In this document: one piece after another, positions 22,301 to 35,427 of the stretch | Numbering within the stretch: position 1 is the first letter of the stretch | How the letters are laid out: every line of letters starts with the position of its first letter | DNA from: Codonopsis lanceolata | Lineage: Eukaryota > Streptophyta > Magnoliopsida > Asterales > Campanulaceae | DNA: 64,000 nucleotides | Assembly (NCBI GenBank): GCA_013146195.2 | Contig: CM028378.1 | Coordinates: forward strand, 35,996,227 to 36,060,226 | Direction: 5' to 3' | Position numbers and translations under genes: made by a program | Notes under the pieces: model-generated | What the model was told of the DNA's origin: nothing | The model's database searches: none | The model's input: only the letters and a program-made list of their open reading frames with translations

Positions 22301-25300
22301 CCGACATGCAAGCTAGAATGCCGTAGACATTACAAGCCCAATTTATAAAACGGGACACTTTGAATGGAACATCTTAAAAAGAAAAGAGTTGAGGGGATCA
22401 GACGGACGATAGGGTGTCTATGACTGTCTCGCACTCAAACTGAGCTCAATAAATGAACAAATGTCGATTATATTCTGCAAGAGTACTCAAGCAAAGACCT
22501 TGAGGTCCTTGGTTCCAATCCCCATACCAACAAGGGATCACACTTACCTATAAAAAAAATCAATCTTTAACAGAGCCAAACAAAATTGCAACTTGGCTTC
22601 AAGTTACATTTTTCATTTCAAAGCCCTACTCTTTCAGGAACTGTGTCTTGCAAATTTTGTGTGTTATATCAAATCTCATTACAAGAGTGAAGCTCCCCAC
22701 TTGCCAGTCATCAGCCAAATTACATGGATAGAGAAAATCAAGATGGGCAAAATTTCATACATAACAGAAAGAGAAAGCAACCCGACCACAAATAAAACAC
22801 ACCCCTGGAGGACAAGAAACAAAGGGAGAAGTGACTGAATATACACGCACTCCCGAAAATCATTAATAGACATATAGATTGAGAAAAACACTAAGTTCCA
22901 CTAAATATACATTGAAGCAGAAAGGAGAAAGATCAGGCAGTTTAATATGTTCACTTCTGATAAGTGGGTGATGTAGGGGATCAGGATACTCACTCTAACT
23001 GATAGCAAACTGTCCGGAAGTCTCAAGGAACGAAGTTGAGGTGGTTCACTGATTTCCGTTAGCTTCCAAATTTTCGATTTTTCAAGCTCCTCGGTGATTC
23101 TAGGCTTCACATCTGGCAAGCTTCGGCTATCCCCATTCTACAGTGTATTCAAAAAGAAAATCAATTAGCGATTACCCGTATGAACCTCCAGATCATACAA
23201 AACTCAACACATGCATCACATATTCCTACAAGTGCATGCAATCATTCCACTATTCCTTTCCCAATTCCTTGGGCAGGATAAGTTAAGAAATCCACTTGTC
23301 TGGATGATGTCAGTATCCATGCTTACCAGAGAAACCAAGCCTGTCACTGGTATACTTCTGTCTGAGAGGCCTATACTTGTTCCAGCAGCTGAACTGGAAG
23401 CACCATGTGTGCCAATCATTGGGGCCTACAGTGTGGAATAAGATATGTAACAAAGCATACCCATGATACAACCAATCTCATAGAACAGTAGATCAGTTTA
23501 TCTTTACCTTCACAACGGTCCCACCACCAGCTCTACAAGCATCAAGGGCGCGATTATCAATGGCACGTACAAGCCGGACACCTTCTGCGTTTCCAAGTAC
23601 TTTAACACCATTCTCGCTTGTTGATACAGCCAAGAGTATCCCTTCCTTATTAAACCGAATGCACGGTGAAGCCTGAAAAATAATATAGCAAAATAATTGT
23701 TATTCTTATTACATTTTACCAAACTAAGGAAATAAACAAAAATGACAAATCAATCTACAGCAGACCGGTAATCCACCCTCAGCATCAGTAGTCGTCAAGA
23801 GGTTAACATTATCCATGTCCCAGAACTTGATAGCAAACTCGTCACCAGCAGCCAAGAATCGATTCTTAGTAGTATCAAACTGCACAACACCCACGGACCT
23901 CTTCCCGAGACCATGATATGTTCGCTTCACAGCACCTTCACTTTCATTCCACTCCACAATGTATGATTCCCCATCCTTGCTAGTCCCGCATGAAAACAGC
24001 CTAGATTTTTCTCCACAGAGAGAGAGATGGTAAGAACACAACATCTCCGTCCATAATTCAGGTCAGAAAACAGATACAATTTGACCTTGAAGCCACTGTA
24101 TCATACCTTAACCCATCAGCACTGTATGCCATTGTTGTACAAGATTGACCTGGTGCATCATAGTCAACTCTTGAACCCATGTTGTCATATAACCAAGCCT
24201 TAATCTTCCCATCAATGGATGTTGAAAAGATGAACTAGCCAAGATGAAAACAACTTACGGTTAGCATAGATGTAAAGACATTACTACCGACACACACCCC
24301 AAACAAAACAAAAGGAAAACGGACTTCCGTAAATCAGTAAATTCCCATGTTTCCTGCACACATAAAGAGGATGACAGAGTATAGATATAGCAGTTGCATT
24401 GATGGTAAACAAACGAGCTAGATATGATAAATAACTTTGGAATGAAAAAGATAACTCTATATTATTCCCCTTAAAATGAAAGGAAGAGAAGCCTCACAAA
24501 TGAAACAATCTAAAATAGAATACCATTTCTTGAGGAATATAAAACTTCCATGGGAGTACGAAAATAAAAACATGGTCAAATAATCATCTCAAAAGTAAGT
24601 ATTTGAAGGGTCTACCAAAATCATGTTATTCATTTTCAGTATTTCTGTTATTTAGGACTCAGTTGGTAACTCTGTAATTTGGAGATTTCCATCTTCAGCA
24701 CCATTCATCTTTCGGTCTATATTGAAGGCCAGAAATTTTGATGAACAGAATTATTGGAATATTAGTTCCCTTCTCTAATCCCCAAGGAAGCTTTGTTTTC
24801 TCTTCACAACACCCTGGAATGCCTGGTCTTTACTTAACTCTAATTCTCCTTCTAATGCAGCAAGATGAGAAGTCTTTTCTTAACTCTAATTCTCCTTCTA
24901 CTGCTGTGAGATGAGCGGTTAAAACTAGTAGAGTTCTACTTACGAAGCCGCATTCAAAAAGAATACAACTCCCTTCGTCCCTAAATTATCGTTTTGGTGG
25001 ACTAGGCACACGGTTTAAGAAAACACATTTGACTGGATTATTAATATTAGTTTGATGTATAGTTTACTTTAAAGTCCATGTGTATGTGGCCCACAATTAA
25101 AGTAAGATGAAAAAGTAAGGGTAAAGTGGTAAAAGTGTTGTCCTAAAAAGGAATGTTTCAAACAAGACAATTATTTTGGGACGGACGAAAAAGGAAAGCA
25201 GGACAATAATTTGGGGACCGAGGGAGTAGAAGACAAGGCCATTGGAAAATCGCTTCTCCCCTCTCCCTTGTAAATAAAAGGGGAACCCATGAGCATGAGA

Positions 25301-28300
25301 AGAGCTAATTTCTAGCCACCAGGACCATGATCTTGACGGCAATGAAACTTGAAGATGTAACTCATGAAGCTTAAACTTTAAGCTCCCATTTTAAATAGCC
25401 TTGGTGCGAGAGTTGTGGAGCATAAACTTTAAATAACCAACTACTGACGTTTTGATTCCCTATTTGTCGCAAGGAGGTGAGTCGTTCAATAAAAGAATAC
25501 CTGAATGTTTTCCTTGTAATGTGGACATACAGAATAGACAGGTGCCTCGTGACCCTCAAAGGTGTACTGCTTATTACCAGTAACAGCATCCCACACCTGC
25601 AGATAGATTTGGGCACTTGTGATTGCAGTTTATGGCCTTGCATTCAGCCAGATAAAAATGCAAAAGGTAAACGAACCTTAATCGCCTTGTCCTCTCCACA
25701 TGTTATGATGCACAAGTGCTTGTTTGGGTGGGAGAAAGCAAGATCACTAACACTGCCAACGTGGGCGTCAATCTAGAAGAAAAGTTCATAAAACCCCATC
25801 ATCAATATATCATATTCAATACAGAAGGCATATATAAGGTATGGGACTGTAGATGTTCAGCTGCAAGCAAAGTTTAACTGCTTCCAAATTTTCAACCCTA
25901 GATATGAAGCATAAGTAACAGCTAGAATTTCAATAATTTTCACACACCTCAAGGTGGTCTCGTAATTCATCACCACCTCGGTAGGAATATATGTGAACAA
26001 TGTGCTTAGAGTATGCAACACCTGATCCAAAACAATTATAATCATGAATGATTAGCTCTGTAACTGCTGTCGGAACTTCACACCCTTTTCAAAATTTGTT
26101 TACAAAAATTTCAAAATGAAAAGAAAAAAGACAAAAAGAAGCAGACACAGTAGAAGCCATCAACTACTGTCTGTATTATCAAAACTTGGAAATGAGCCGT
26201 AACCAAAAGCCCTTCCACTCTTGTTATAATTTTTTACAACTGCAAGAACGATTACTAACACATACCGAACAGGATGCCATCAGGACTCCACACCACGCGG
26301 TTTACTGAAGCGGTATATTCATTGGCCAAAGATGCCTGTAGAAGATAATAGATACATTAGCATTAGTATTGATAAATTGGATAACATTGTGTTAAATACT
26401 AGGGACATAAAGTAGAAAACTAGAAATAAAGGACATGAAAAGGGTCATACCTGCAGAGCCCCTGAACATACCCCAAGGTCCCAAACCTTGAAATTTCTAA
26501 AAACAAGCCTCTCCCTGTTACCTATCTCCCAAATGGCAATATCTCCAATGTTTGTTCCAACTGATGAGATAAAACAGTTCTTCAGACAATTGGTCTTTTT
26601 GCCCGAAATGAGAAAAATAAAAGAAAAAGTAGCTTGTTACTACAGAGAGCTTACCAAGAAGCAGAGTCTGTTGCGCTGGATGAAAATCCATGCTCTTTAC
26701 AGCCGAACCCTGATTCAGATTGGCAACCACAATTTTGGGCAAGTCATCTGAAGAATATATGCTTTGAGCATGGCTCTGTCCAGGATATGTGACAGGTAAT
26801 ATATTAACAGGGATGTTATTGACCTGCAGAAGTCCACATCCAGAAGGAACAGTTATCTAGAGGTCTGAAAAGGGAGAAAAAACCCATATGGTAGTTGGGT
26901 TTGAGTTGAACCAAAAATAGACTGAAACCTTTTAATTTCACCACATTCAATTTAATCTATCTAATTAGCTTAAGCTAAAACCTGACCGAAATGGAGCAAT
27001 ATCCAAACGCAAACATAATAGGAAAAGATAATTTAAGTCAGACCCCATAAGATCTAACATACTTACTACATCACAATCTAAAGATTACTTACAAGGAACA
27101 AGTAGAATGTATGTTATACCTCCTCAGAAATCCCAAAAGGTCTTTGTCTCTTCAAAACATGTTCAGAATCTGCAGTTTGATAGTCCATTGCCGGATTGTT
27201 AGTAGGAGGAGTCCTAGGACGCTTTATCATAGATGCTATGACAACATAAAGACAAGAAGAAGAAAAAGTAGTAAGACTTACTAGAATGAGAAAGGAATTA
27301 CTCTCAGAGCTACATACATTTAACAAGTGAATCCTATCGTAGTCAAATGGTATTTAATGGTGTGAAGCTCGTCATCTGAAGGAATGCAAAAGATATAGGC
27401 AACAGGGATAAGCTAATATACACTATTCATATTTCGTAGCCCGTCGATTGCAATACATGCATGTGATGTCCACGTACAACCAAAAAACCAAGAAAGAGTA
27501 TACCAAGGGCATGACCGTATCTACACAAACTGATGCTATCCCATATTCAGCATCACCACTAACAGATAAGGAAAGACAAGTGCCACGCAATCTTCAGTTA
27601 GAATCTAAGAGACAACAGATTTCTGCCTTCAATGATGAACAAGATTGTGGTAAACAGCTCACTGAAGTGCGCAGTAGATTCTTGACTCTAATTTTTACTG
27701 TGTCAATTTAATTCCAATAATCCAACTGATATCCTCTAGACCCAATATCAGCACAATTAGGGGTGGCAATTTGAGGCACGACACGATTGACCGACACGAA
27801 TACGGCACGAAATTATAGGGTTTGGGCTAGGGCTTATCGGGTTCGGACCGTTATAGGGTCAACACGATAAGGCACGATAAAAAATTGGTTGTTATCGGGC
27901 TGGCTTGATAAGTACGGTAAGGCACGATAAAACACGATAACTAAAATATATATGCTTTAAAAATATATATTTAAAAATTTACTAGGGGTTATTCACTTCT
28001 TTCGAACTATTTTCATGATTATTTCATAATTTTATCATTTGAAAATTTATAACTTTTAAACTATTTGACTATTTATATTGATAAATTTTCAAAAAATGTA
28101 TTAAAAAATCAAAATTATATATTTTATAATGTTTATTGGGCTTAACGGACTTAACGGGCCTAACTAAATAAATCGTGTTTTTTTGCTTATCGTGCCTATC
28201 GTGCCGTGCCGTGCCGTGCCGTGCTTTTCGTGTTTTTATCGTATCGCGTTTGGGTTTTAATATTAGGCACGATAGCTTATCGTGCCGTGTTCGTGTTCGT

Positions 28301-31300
28301 GCTTATCGTGTCGTGCTATTATCGTGCCGGTCCGATAACAACCCAACACGACTGATTTGCCACCCCCAAGCACAATCAAAGTCCAAACAGGTAACGAAGC
28401 AAGCTCACTATGACATTCCTAATACAGAATGTGCCATTATGATCTTTCTCACCTTGCCTGTTCTGCTGAACTCCACACTCAAGGCACCGATGGACAATTT
28501 CCATATTCATCTATCGATGGTGCATTCAATTCTGGAAAGATATCACCTTTTCTCTATACTATCAATCGAGGCTATTAAATTAAGACACATTTAATACATG
28601 AACTTTTACATGGTTATGTCCAATTTAGTCATCCTTAACCAAAGGCAGCGAAAATAGAAAATGAAAGCTCTAATAAGAATTGCTAGAAATTGCAAGTAGA
28701 AAGTACTTGTAATAACAAGAAAACAAGGTTACCTGCATTATTAGGAGCAGCTAAGCCCAGAGGCCCTCCAGAGAGAGCTTGGTGGGGTACAACGGATGGG
28801 TTAGCCATCCATCCACCCAGAGACGTATTAAGAGGTCCAGGTGCAGGCTGGAACTGCTGAAGAAAAGATGATAAACGAAAAACCAAAATAACGGTAAGAA
28901 ATAGTACCAATATTAGAATGGCAACAATCACTCGAAAAATAGCTGATTCCTTGGACTTACACCATGAGCACCTAGAGGCGGGAAACCCCCTACTTTTGGC
29001 ATGGCACCCATTAGCTGATTAGTGACAGGGGATGGAGCCCGTGCACCATTTGGCTGCCCACACGTATGGTCCACAAAGAGTGTTTTAATGTCGGGGTTAG
29101 GCTTGGGACTCTTGCACAGCTGGTGTTGCCAATTTAGGCTGCAATAAAAAATTAGCCATAAAAATTAAAAAGGAACCAACTATTGAAAAATTGGAATGAA
29201 GAGTAGCTCGTAGAACACTTCTTACCTTTGGTTGATTAATGTCCGCAGCCTTGAGTTCTTTAAGCTAGGAAATTGAAGCTTGTCGCGGAAAAGTGGATTT
29301 GCCTCAATCAGCTTCTTGAGCTCACCGAGCATTATAGCCCTGGCTGACTTGGTGTCGCCATACTTAGAAAGCTGTTCATTTTCTCTGAAATAGAGATTTA
29401 ACCCGATAAATAGAAATAAAATAAAGTATGATAGAACCACAAATATAAATAGCAGTCTCTTAGTCCAGCTTTTGTAACTTTCAAAAATTGCATTGACTTT
29501 CCAGCAATTTCAGGTTCTTATCAAATGTGAGCTGTGGGTAAAGACTGTCATAGACCACTAATCTTAGGAAGCCGTGACATTGCTACTTTACATCAGGAAT
29601 ACTTATCAATACAAGGATAAGAAGTGTCACAATAAATGAGGAGCCCTCTCTCGTTGAACTCTATCTCGTTGAAAGTACCAAGCAGCTTGAAATTTCAATG
29701 TTTTGCTCCACAACCCTCTCCATTCAAATCCGCAATTATTTATCTGAAATCTGTTATCAAGATTCAGGATGCTAGGAACAGACGAAGTATAGCGTCCACC
29801 TAGCAATGATGCATGTACACAGATTGTAGCTACTCCTAATTGCACCAGCATCATGCAGGGTAGGGGTGTTGGTCAATTTGGCCCCGCTGACGTGACTGTG
29901 CATAGTCACATGTATTACAATCCTAAATTTTGGAAGAATAGTCGCACAAAAAGCCACCTATATCTTTGGAAATCATTGGACATTGAGTGAGCAACAAGTG
30001 ACCAGGTTATTTTCCTAAACAAATCAGCCTCTCCCAAGACAAGTTCCACTTTTGATATTTTAGTATGTCCCTTCAAGTTCGTACTTACAGTTACATAGAC
30101 TAAAATGAAAGAAACTCAACAGAAAAAAGAGAGTACCCCAAATTCTAGTGAAGCTAGCAACAACTTCCAAATAAACCGAACTCATCACTGATAATTGTAT
30201 CATCTATCAAATTAGTATCAATGATGCTTATCATAGTCAATATAATCGACGTCAATAGGTCATTTGTTTCTTTTTTTTATGCAAGCTACAGAACTATTAG
30301 GCAATATAAAGCCAAAGTAGCTTCGATTAGGCCTGACCATGGTTCTCTAAAAATCGCTTAAAATTAACCGAAAAAAGGTGGTCTAGTGGTATGTGTGTTT
30401 GTTATGAGTTAAGAACCACCTGTTTGCTTAGCGGTGGTCTGTGGAAGTTAGAAACCAAAAGAAAACCAAACTGAAACGCCTGATGTTTGCTTAGTTACTT
30501 CTAGACTTTGATACTTATGAACAATGTTTTTGTTCAACAAATGTAAATTCTGAAAAACAAAAAGGTAATATATTGGAAATTGTGGTTATAAACTGCGCCG
30601 TGATTCAGTCAGCTTGAAATAAATAAATTATTAAATTTGATATATTTTTTTGTGAAAAACCGAGGGGTTGGTTTGATTCGTGGTTTAACTCCAAAACCGA
30701 TAACACTCACCCCTAGTATTAGCAATGTGAGAACGAGCATCAGACTTTTAATAATTAACCCGTGGAGTTACATTAGTGGCTCCAAAGCGGTGGCATCGTG
30801 AACTGTAACTTAACCTAAGTTATGTATCAATAACTTCTAAACAATTAATCAACCCCTATAGGTTGTTGTTTTGTGAGCTGCATACAGTTTCATTAAACTC
30901 CTTCCTTAAGGAGATAGGTCAATAAGTTTATGAAACTAACCATTCTGTGGAAACAGATTTATTTCAACTAAATGAATTTGGCAAAGTGCTGAAACTGTTA
31001 ATAATGAAAAATCTAACCAAGGGCAGAGCATTTCAGAAAACATAAAGGAACATAACGCATGAAAGATATGGAACCTCACTTGCATGAACAAGACTGTCAT
31101 TTACGAAAACGTCAAACCATGTGCAGTGCATTTTAAAGCAAAAGTGTAACGCCTGATAGGTATGGAACCTAACTTGCATGAACAACACGTGACATGTCTT
31201 CATTTACAGACGATTCATTCATTGTCACCACATCATACTAGTTCCTTGTCTGATTCATTTTGTTTCTAGGAAAGCAACCTCTAGACAAGATTCAAAACCA

Positions 31301-32740
31301 GAGCGAAAACATGAGAACAACAGTCGAAATACCAGCTTTTATGTCCAGCTAATTAAAGGTATCCAACATATAAAACACACGGATGCCCTTAATAGCCACT
31401 TAATCAAAAGCCAATCAATACATGTGAACACCCATAAAATTCTCCCCAAATTACACCCACGGATTTTGTCATGGAAGCCACAACAAATTTTGGTTGGCAT
31501 TAGTTAGAATCGATAACATTTAAACTTGATCTAGAACTTATCGTAAATTACCCCAACTACCACCTCCATCACGATCATCATCGTGACTGTCGTGGATCGT
31601 CTTCATTTAAAGAGGGTTCATTCACTGATCACAACATCAGAGTAGGAAAGAAACCTCCCAACTAGATCTAAAACCAGAGGAAAATAATCAAGTAAACACC
31701 AAAACAGGCAATTATATGTCTAATTCAAGGCATCCAATGTATAAAAGACACCATATACAGAAGAATGTATAAAAGACACGGCTGCCCTTTAAAGCCAACA
31801 TTCTCAAAATCCAATCAATACAGGTGAGAGCGCCATAGATTCTCCTAAAATGACAGTGACAGACTCTGTCATCAAAAGCCAAGCCACAACAAATTTTGGT
31901 TAGCATCCAAGCCGTGACAAATTCTGGATGCATCGGTTAGAGCTCAAGGCTATCTCTAATTAATACTTCCAAACCATGATAATTCCCAATAGCATTCACA
32001 TTGTAACTCAATCAAAAATTTATGATAAACTAACCAAACCACCAGCATCTTTATTATCAGTAATTGACCAAAAAATAGTTTCAACATACCTAAAATTTCC
32101 CAATGTGAGAAGGAGCGTTATTTCCTTGAACAGATCTTCATTAAAAGTGGAGAACACCTTCAAATCCTTTGTAAGAATCTCCACAGCCGTGGCATGATCT
32201 CGCCTGCAACACAGAACAAAAAATCATTTCTAACAACCTCAAAATAAAAATAAAGATATAAAACAGAGATTTGTAAAATAAAGCAACAAAAAATTATATA
32301 AAAACAAAGATATTATTTTTACTTTTTCTTTTTCTTTTACTTTTCAAGTACAAACTCGAAAAAGGAGCTTACTTGTCCAGAGCTTCGAGGTATTTCTGCT
32401 TTCGAATCTCGAAGAAAATTTTCATAGAATAACGGTTATCGTCAACCTTTGTGAACCCTGACAAATATTTTTCTACCTCATCCCACTCTCCATTAGTCAC
32501 AGCATCTTCAAAATACCTCATGTTGAAGAAAAATCCAGACTCCTTCTCCAACCTTCATGCACACAGCACAAACACAAAAACCACAAGCCCAATTTGTTTT
32601 TAAAAATTAAAAATTCAGTAAAATCCAAAAACCTTCACTGAATTTGAAAAAAAAAATTACCTGTGAACTGTCTCTTTGAATTTCTCTTCATCTAAGAACT
32701 GAAGTATCAGAAAAACAAGCTCTCTACTCAGTGACGACAT
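19316..32740 (-). CDS. TPR4: TOPLESS-related transcriptional corepressor, TPR4-like, complete, 25 exons
   Basis: Corepressor that docks on EAR-motif repressors and recruits histone deacetylases in the nucleus (family knowledge). Exons in transcript order: 32740-32661, 32552-32373, 32203-32090, 29384-29226, 29138-28961, 28856-28733, 27235-27120, 26823-26655, 26560-26451, 26335-26266, 26021-25948, 25772-25677, 25596-25501, 24234-24107, 24000-23766, 23672-23508, 23425-23327, 23137-22994, 21625-21515, 21400-21221, 21100-20972, 20850-20755, 20185-19997, 19779-19613, 19517-19316. They sum to 3411 nt, 1136 codons; all phases agree and all junctions I checked are GT-AG. The first 180 residues are the LisH/CTLH/CRA TOPLESS domain (MSSLSRELVFLILQFLDEEK; FFFNMRYFED; ENEQLSKYGDTKSAR). 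A Pro-rich linker runs to about 320. Two WD40 propellers fill the rest (VNRVVWSPDG, CGTSKDGES, FALSKNDSYIMSASGGK). The length fits the family. TPR4 is favoured by LNGDSRSLPDVKPRI and PSNPSSRVYP; family is certain, paralogue less so. Confidence 0.95.
24967..25228. mobile_element. Stowaway-like MITE in intron 13 of the TPR4-like gene
   Basis: Ends are CTCCCTTCGTCCCTAAATTAT and ...GGGGACCGAGGGAG, followed by TA. The interior matches 49928-50185 in reverse orientation (ATTAAAGTAAGATGAAAAAG). It accounts for about a fifth of the 1.27-kb intron. Confidence 0.78.
27758..28368. mobile_element. Non-autonomous hAT element, 611 bp, in intron 6 of the TPR4-like gene
   Basis: TIRs TAGGGGTGGCAA and TTGCCACCCCCA (one mismatch) are flanked by a perfect 8-bp TSD, agcacaat (27750-27757 and 28369-28376). 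Both subterminal zones are packed with GGCACGATAA or its complement TTATCGTGCC, pointing inwards. The middle is plain AT-rich sequence without a transposase. Same family as 11575-11829. Confidence 0.94.
31053..31190. repeat. Two ~95-bp direct repeats in intron 3 of the TPR4-like gene
   Basis: AACGCATGAAAGATATGGAA and AACGCCTGATAGGTATGGAA each precede a CCTCACTTGCATGAACAA-type stretch, about 95 bp apart. Confidence 0.7.
31215..31960. repeat. Diverged ~400-bp tandem duplication in intron 3 of the TPR4-like gene
   Basis: Copy 1 (about 31215-31530) and copy 2 (about 31618-31945) share TTCATTCA..., ATCCAA(C/T)(A/G)TATAAAA, AAAGCCAATCAATACA (AAATCCAATCAATACA in copy 2), and CCACAACAAATTTTGGTT. They differ by small indels. 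They lie in the longest intron (2.7 kb). Confidence 0.7.
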
Positions 32741-33010
32741 CTCCGTCTGATCGAACCAGATCCACGAGGTTTTATTACTCCAACAACTTCATAAACAACA
32801 ACACCGTAACAACAAAATTAGGGTTTCCATTACCAAAATTGAACAAACTAATCCCCTCACAATTAAATCAAAGCGAACAATTTCACTTCACATATACGAT
32901 TATATCAGAACTGATGCGAATTTTGCTATTCATACCTGTATCTCTCTCTTCTGTTGGAAGGTTTTCTAGAGAGAAAAGGAGAAAGTAAGAATTGAAGCAA
33001 AAGACATGAG
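32741..33010 (-). promoter_or_regulatory. 5' leader of the TPR4-like gene, possibly with a leader intron
   Basis: The first ATG at 32740 opens the family-typical MSSLSRELVF, so the sequence just upstream is untranslated. A donor-like CAG|GTATGAATAG at about 32937-32929 and an acceptor-like TTCGATCAG near 32748 could bound a leader intron. Further up (33040-33190) the coding strand is rich in AG runs. The transcription start was not located. Confidence 0.4.
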
Positions 33011-33229
33011 CGAGGGAAATGGCGATGCAGGGGGTTGGTTTTTATAAGTGTTTTTTTCCCTTTTTCATCCTTTTCTTTCCTTTTTATTTCTCTCTTAACT
33101 TTTTCTTCCTTTCTATCTCTGGTTTTAAGAAGTGGGGGGAGAGAAAAGTACCAAAAACAGTGAAAGAGATGAGAGAGAAATGAGCTACTACTCGCCAGAA
33201 CGTACACGCGCTATTAAGAGCGTAAATAT

Positions 33230-34365
33230 AACGTAAGTATCTCTTGTCTGAATTAATGGACGTGTCAGGTGTTTGTAAACGTGGCATAGAACAGAGTTGC
33301 CGCGTGGGAAATGGCAGAAAGTGTATGTCTGAGCCGCGAGTGGGTCAAAGCGGTACGTGCTATAAAGGAGAAAGTAATCAGTGTAGATACTTATAAAGAA
33401 ACGCTGTCCGAATTATCAATGTGATAAGTAGCTTCACTTATAGTGTGATAAGGTGCGTACCTATCAAGCGGCAAGATATGCGTGCTTCGAGAAGAAGCAA
33501 GGGAAAAGTGTCATTTTCTTGAGCTTTTGGTACTGACTTTATTAGGAAAAAGGGAAAATGGGTGACGTTGCTTTGAGACTTTTGGGGTGAGAAGAGACTT
33601 TGGGAATAAGTGGGTGATGAGGATCATGGTTAATGGTCTCTCTACGTTGTGATGCCGTCCACGGATCCCAACGTGTCTGGCCCCGGTTTTTTGTGGCATC
33701 ATTTAGTACGGTAAAATAATTAAATTTATTATAAATATTAGTGATACAATCGTAGATTTGATCTTATGTAGTTGCGAGTAATTAAAATTATTAATTATAT
33801 GTGATAATTTTTCTACGGTGTGTACGGAGTATTATTTAGTGATACTTGTATTGTGTAAGTAAGATTCATCAATTAATGTCATAATCAAATTAATACTAAA
33901 TGAAAAAGTTACTTGAAAAACATAATTTTTTTTTAAAACAAATTCAAAAGTGAAAAAGTTAAAACATCAATAATACAACCGTAAATTTGATCTCATGTGG
34001 TTGCGAGTAATTAAAGCTATTAATTACATGTGATAATTTTTCTATATTCGTTCACATCTATTAAAAAGATATCTTCAATGTAATTGTCGATTTAATATAA
34101 TGTGGCATTCATCCTACCACTAAATAAATTTGACAAAAAAATTAAAATATAAAAGAAAATGAAACAACCAACTAGAAAAGTTTTTTAAAAAAAATGTTGA
34201 CAAGGATATATTAGCGTTTTCAACTAGAATGTGAAAAATTAACATCCTTGCCAAGAATGTGCAAAAAAAAAAATTAGTTGACCATCATATTCACAACACT
34301 TGTCCACGATTGCATTGAAAAGCGTTTTTTTCTTCATAGAAAGATGTAAATTCTAACTTTCTAAG
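33230..34365. other. Upstream intergenic region with one direct repeat
   Basis: No gene recognised. ATTTGATCTTATGTAGTTGC at about 33756 recurs as ATTTGATCTCATGTGGTTGC at about 33986. The shared stretch is about 77 bp, spaced about 238 bp. Confidence 0.55.
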
Positions 34366-34748
34366 TACTCCTCCTGACCTATATATAAGCAAAAAATTTC
34401 AAATTTTGGTAGACTTGAATATAAGCAAAAATCACCATATTAAACTCTACTCACAACTTCCAAAAAGTTTGGTACCAAAAATACCCCTTATTAATTCTTT
34501 TGTTTTTCAAGATGTGTGCACATTCTCTATACACAAAGAGCCATTAATTATAAAAGGAGCTATAATGAATTGATGACAATGAGTTAATATTGCATTAATT
34601 ATCATCAGTTTTGAGTGGGATATTTAAGGGTATTTTAATAAGTATATTTTTGTTTTATATAAAATCAAAACAATTTAACTAATTTAACTTACTTTCTTAA
34701 TCTGTGTGAAATCGGTTAGTTTTGCTTATATATAGGTCCGGCATAGTA
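34366..34748. mobile_element. MITE, ~380 bp, family with 50550-50911
   Basis: The terminal zones mirror each other: GACCTATATATAAGCAAAA at the left and TTTTGCTTATATATAGGTC at the right, both next to TA. A second copy at 50550-50911 shares the interior (ATAAGCAAAAATCACCATAT, TTGGTACCAAAAATACC). Class uncertain; Stowaway-like by its TA flanks. Confidence 0.72.
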
Positions 34749-35427
34749 TCAATTAATTTTTTTACATTCACATTTATGTGATTTTTGGTTTTTTCATGTT
34801 ATCTTTGAGGGTCACCAACTTCTTTTTATAAAACAAATAATTTAAATCCAAATTCCAATTCTAAAACAACTATGCCAAACACTCTTAATTTGGACACTTA
34901 ATAGCCAATTGTGTACTATAGCCGAGCACAAAGAAGCGGGCACCGTTGTGTTTCTTGACATTAGTGAACTGATCCAATGATCAGCTATAGGAATTAGGAA
35001 AATAACAAGAAATCTCAAGCGTTTTTAGTTAAAATTTTCAATTTAATTTACACCCATCATTTTTTTCTAAATGATTTTCTATTTAATTGGGCACACACGT
35101 TAAGAAAAATTAATTGACTTTATTAGAAATGATGATATGATATAGTTTCTTTGAAGTCTATATGCATGTAGCTCATATTTATAGTATGAAGTAAAAGTAA
35201 AAAAAAATTGTAATAGATTTTCCTAAAAAAGATGGAATATTAATTAGTGATAATTTTTAAATAGTTTTAACTTATATTTCATATATTTATACTATAAAAT
35301 AGGTTGGAAGATATGTATGCCATTGACTAGGGCTAACTACTGACTCAGATTTGCCCAAATTTATCTTTTTACCAAGATCTAACGGCTGTCATTTGTTTGA
35401 GAATCCAAGCATATCAACACAGTTACC

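Noticed and set aside
22380..22560. Possible SINE in intron 18 of the TPR4-like gene (GGTTCCAATCCCC followed by an A run)
   Set aside because: The B-box-like word is imperfect, no A box sits at the right distance, and no TSD flanks it.
30328..30715. Possible further hAT MITE in intron 3 (TAGGCCTGACC ... CACCCCTA)
   Set aside because: The right end fits the hAT pattern, but the flanking octamers gcttcgat and gtattagc do not match.
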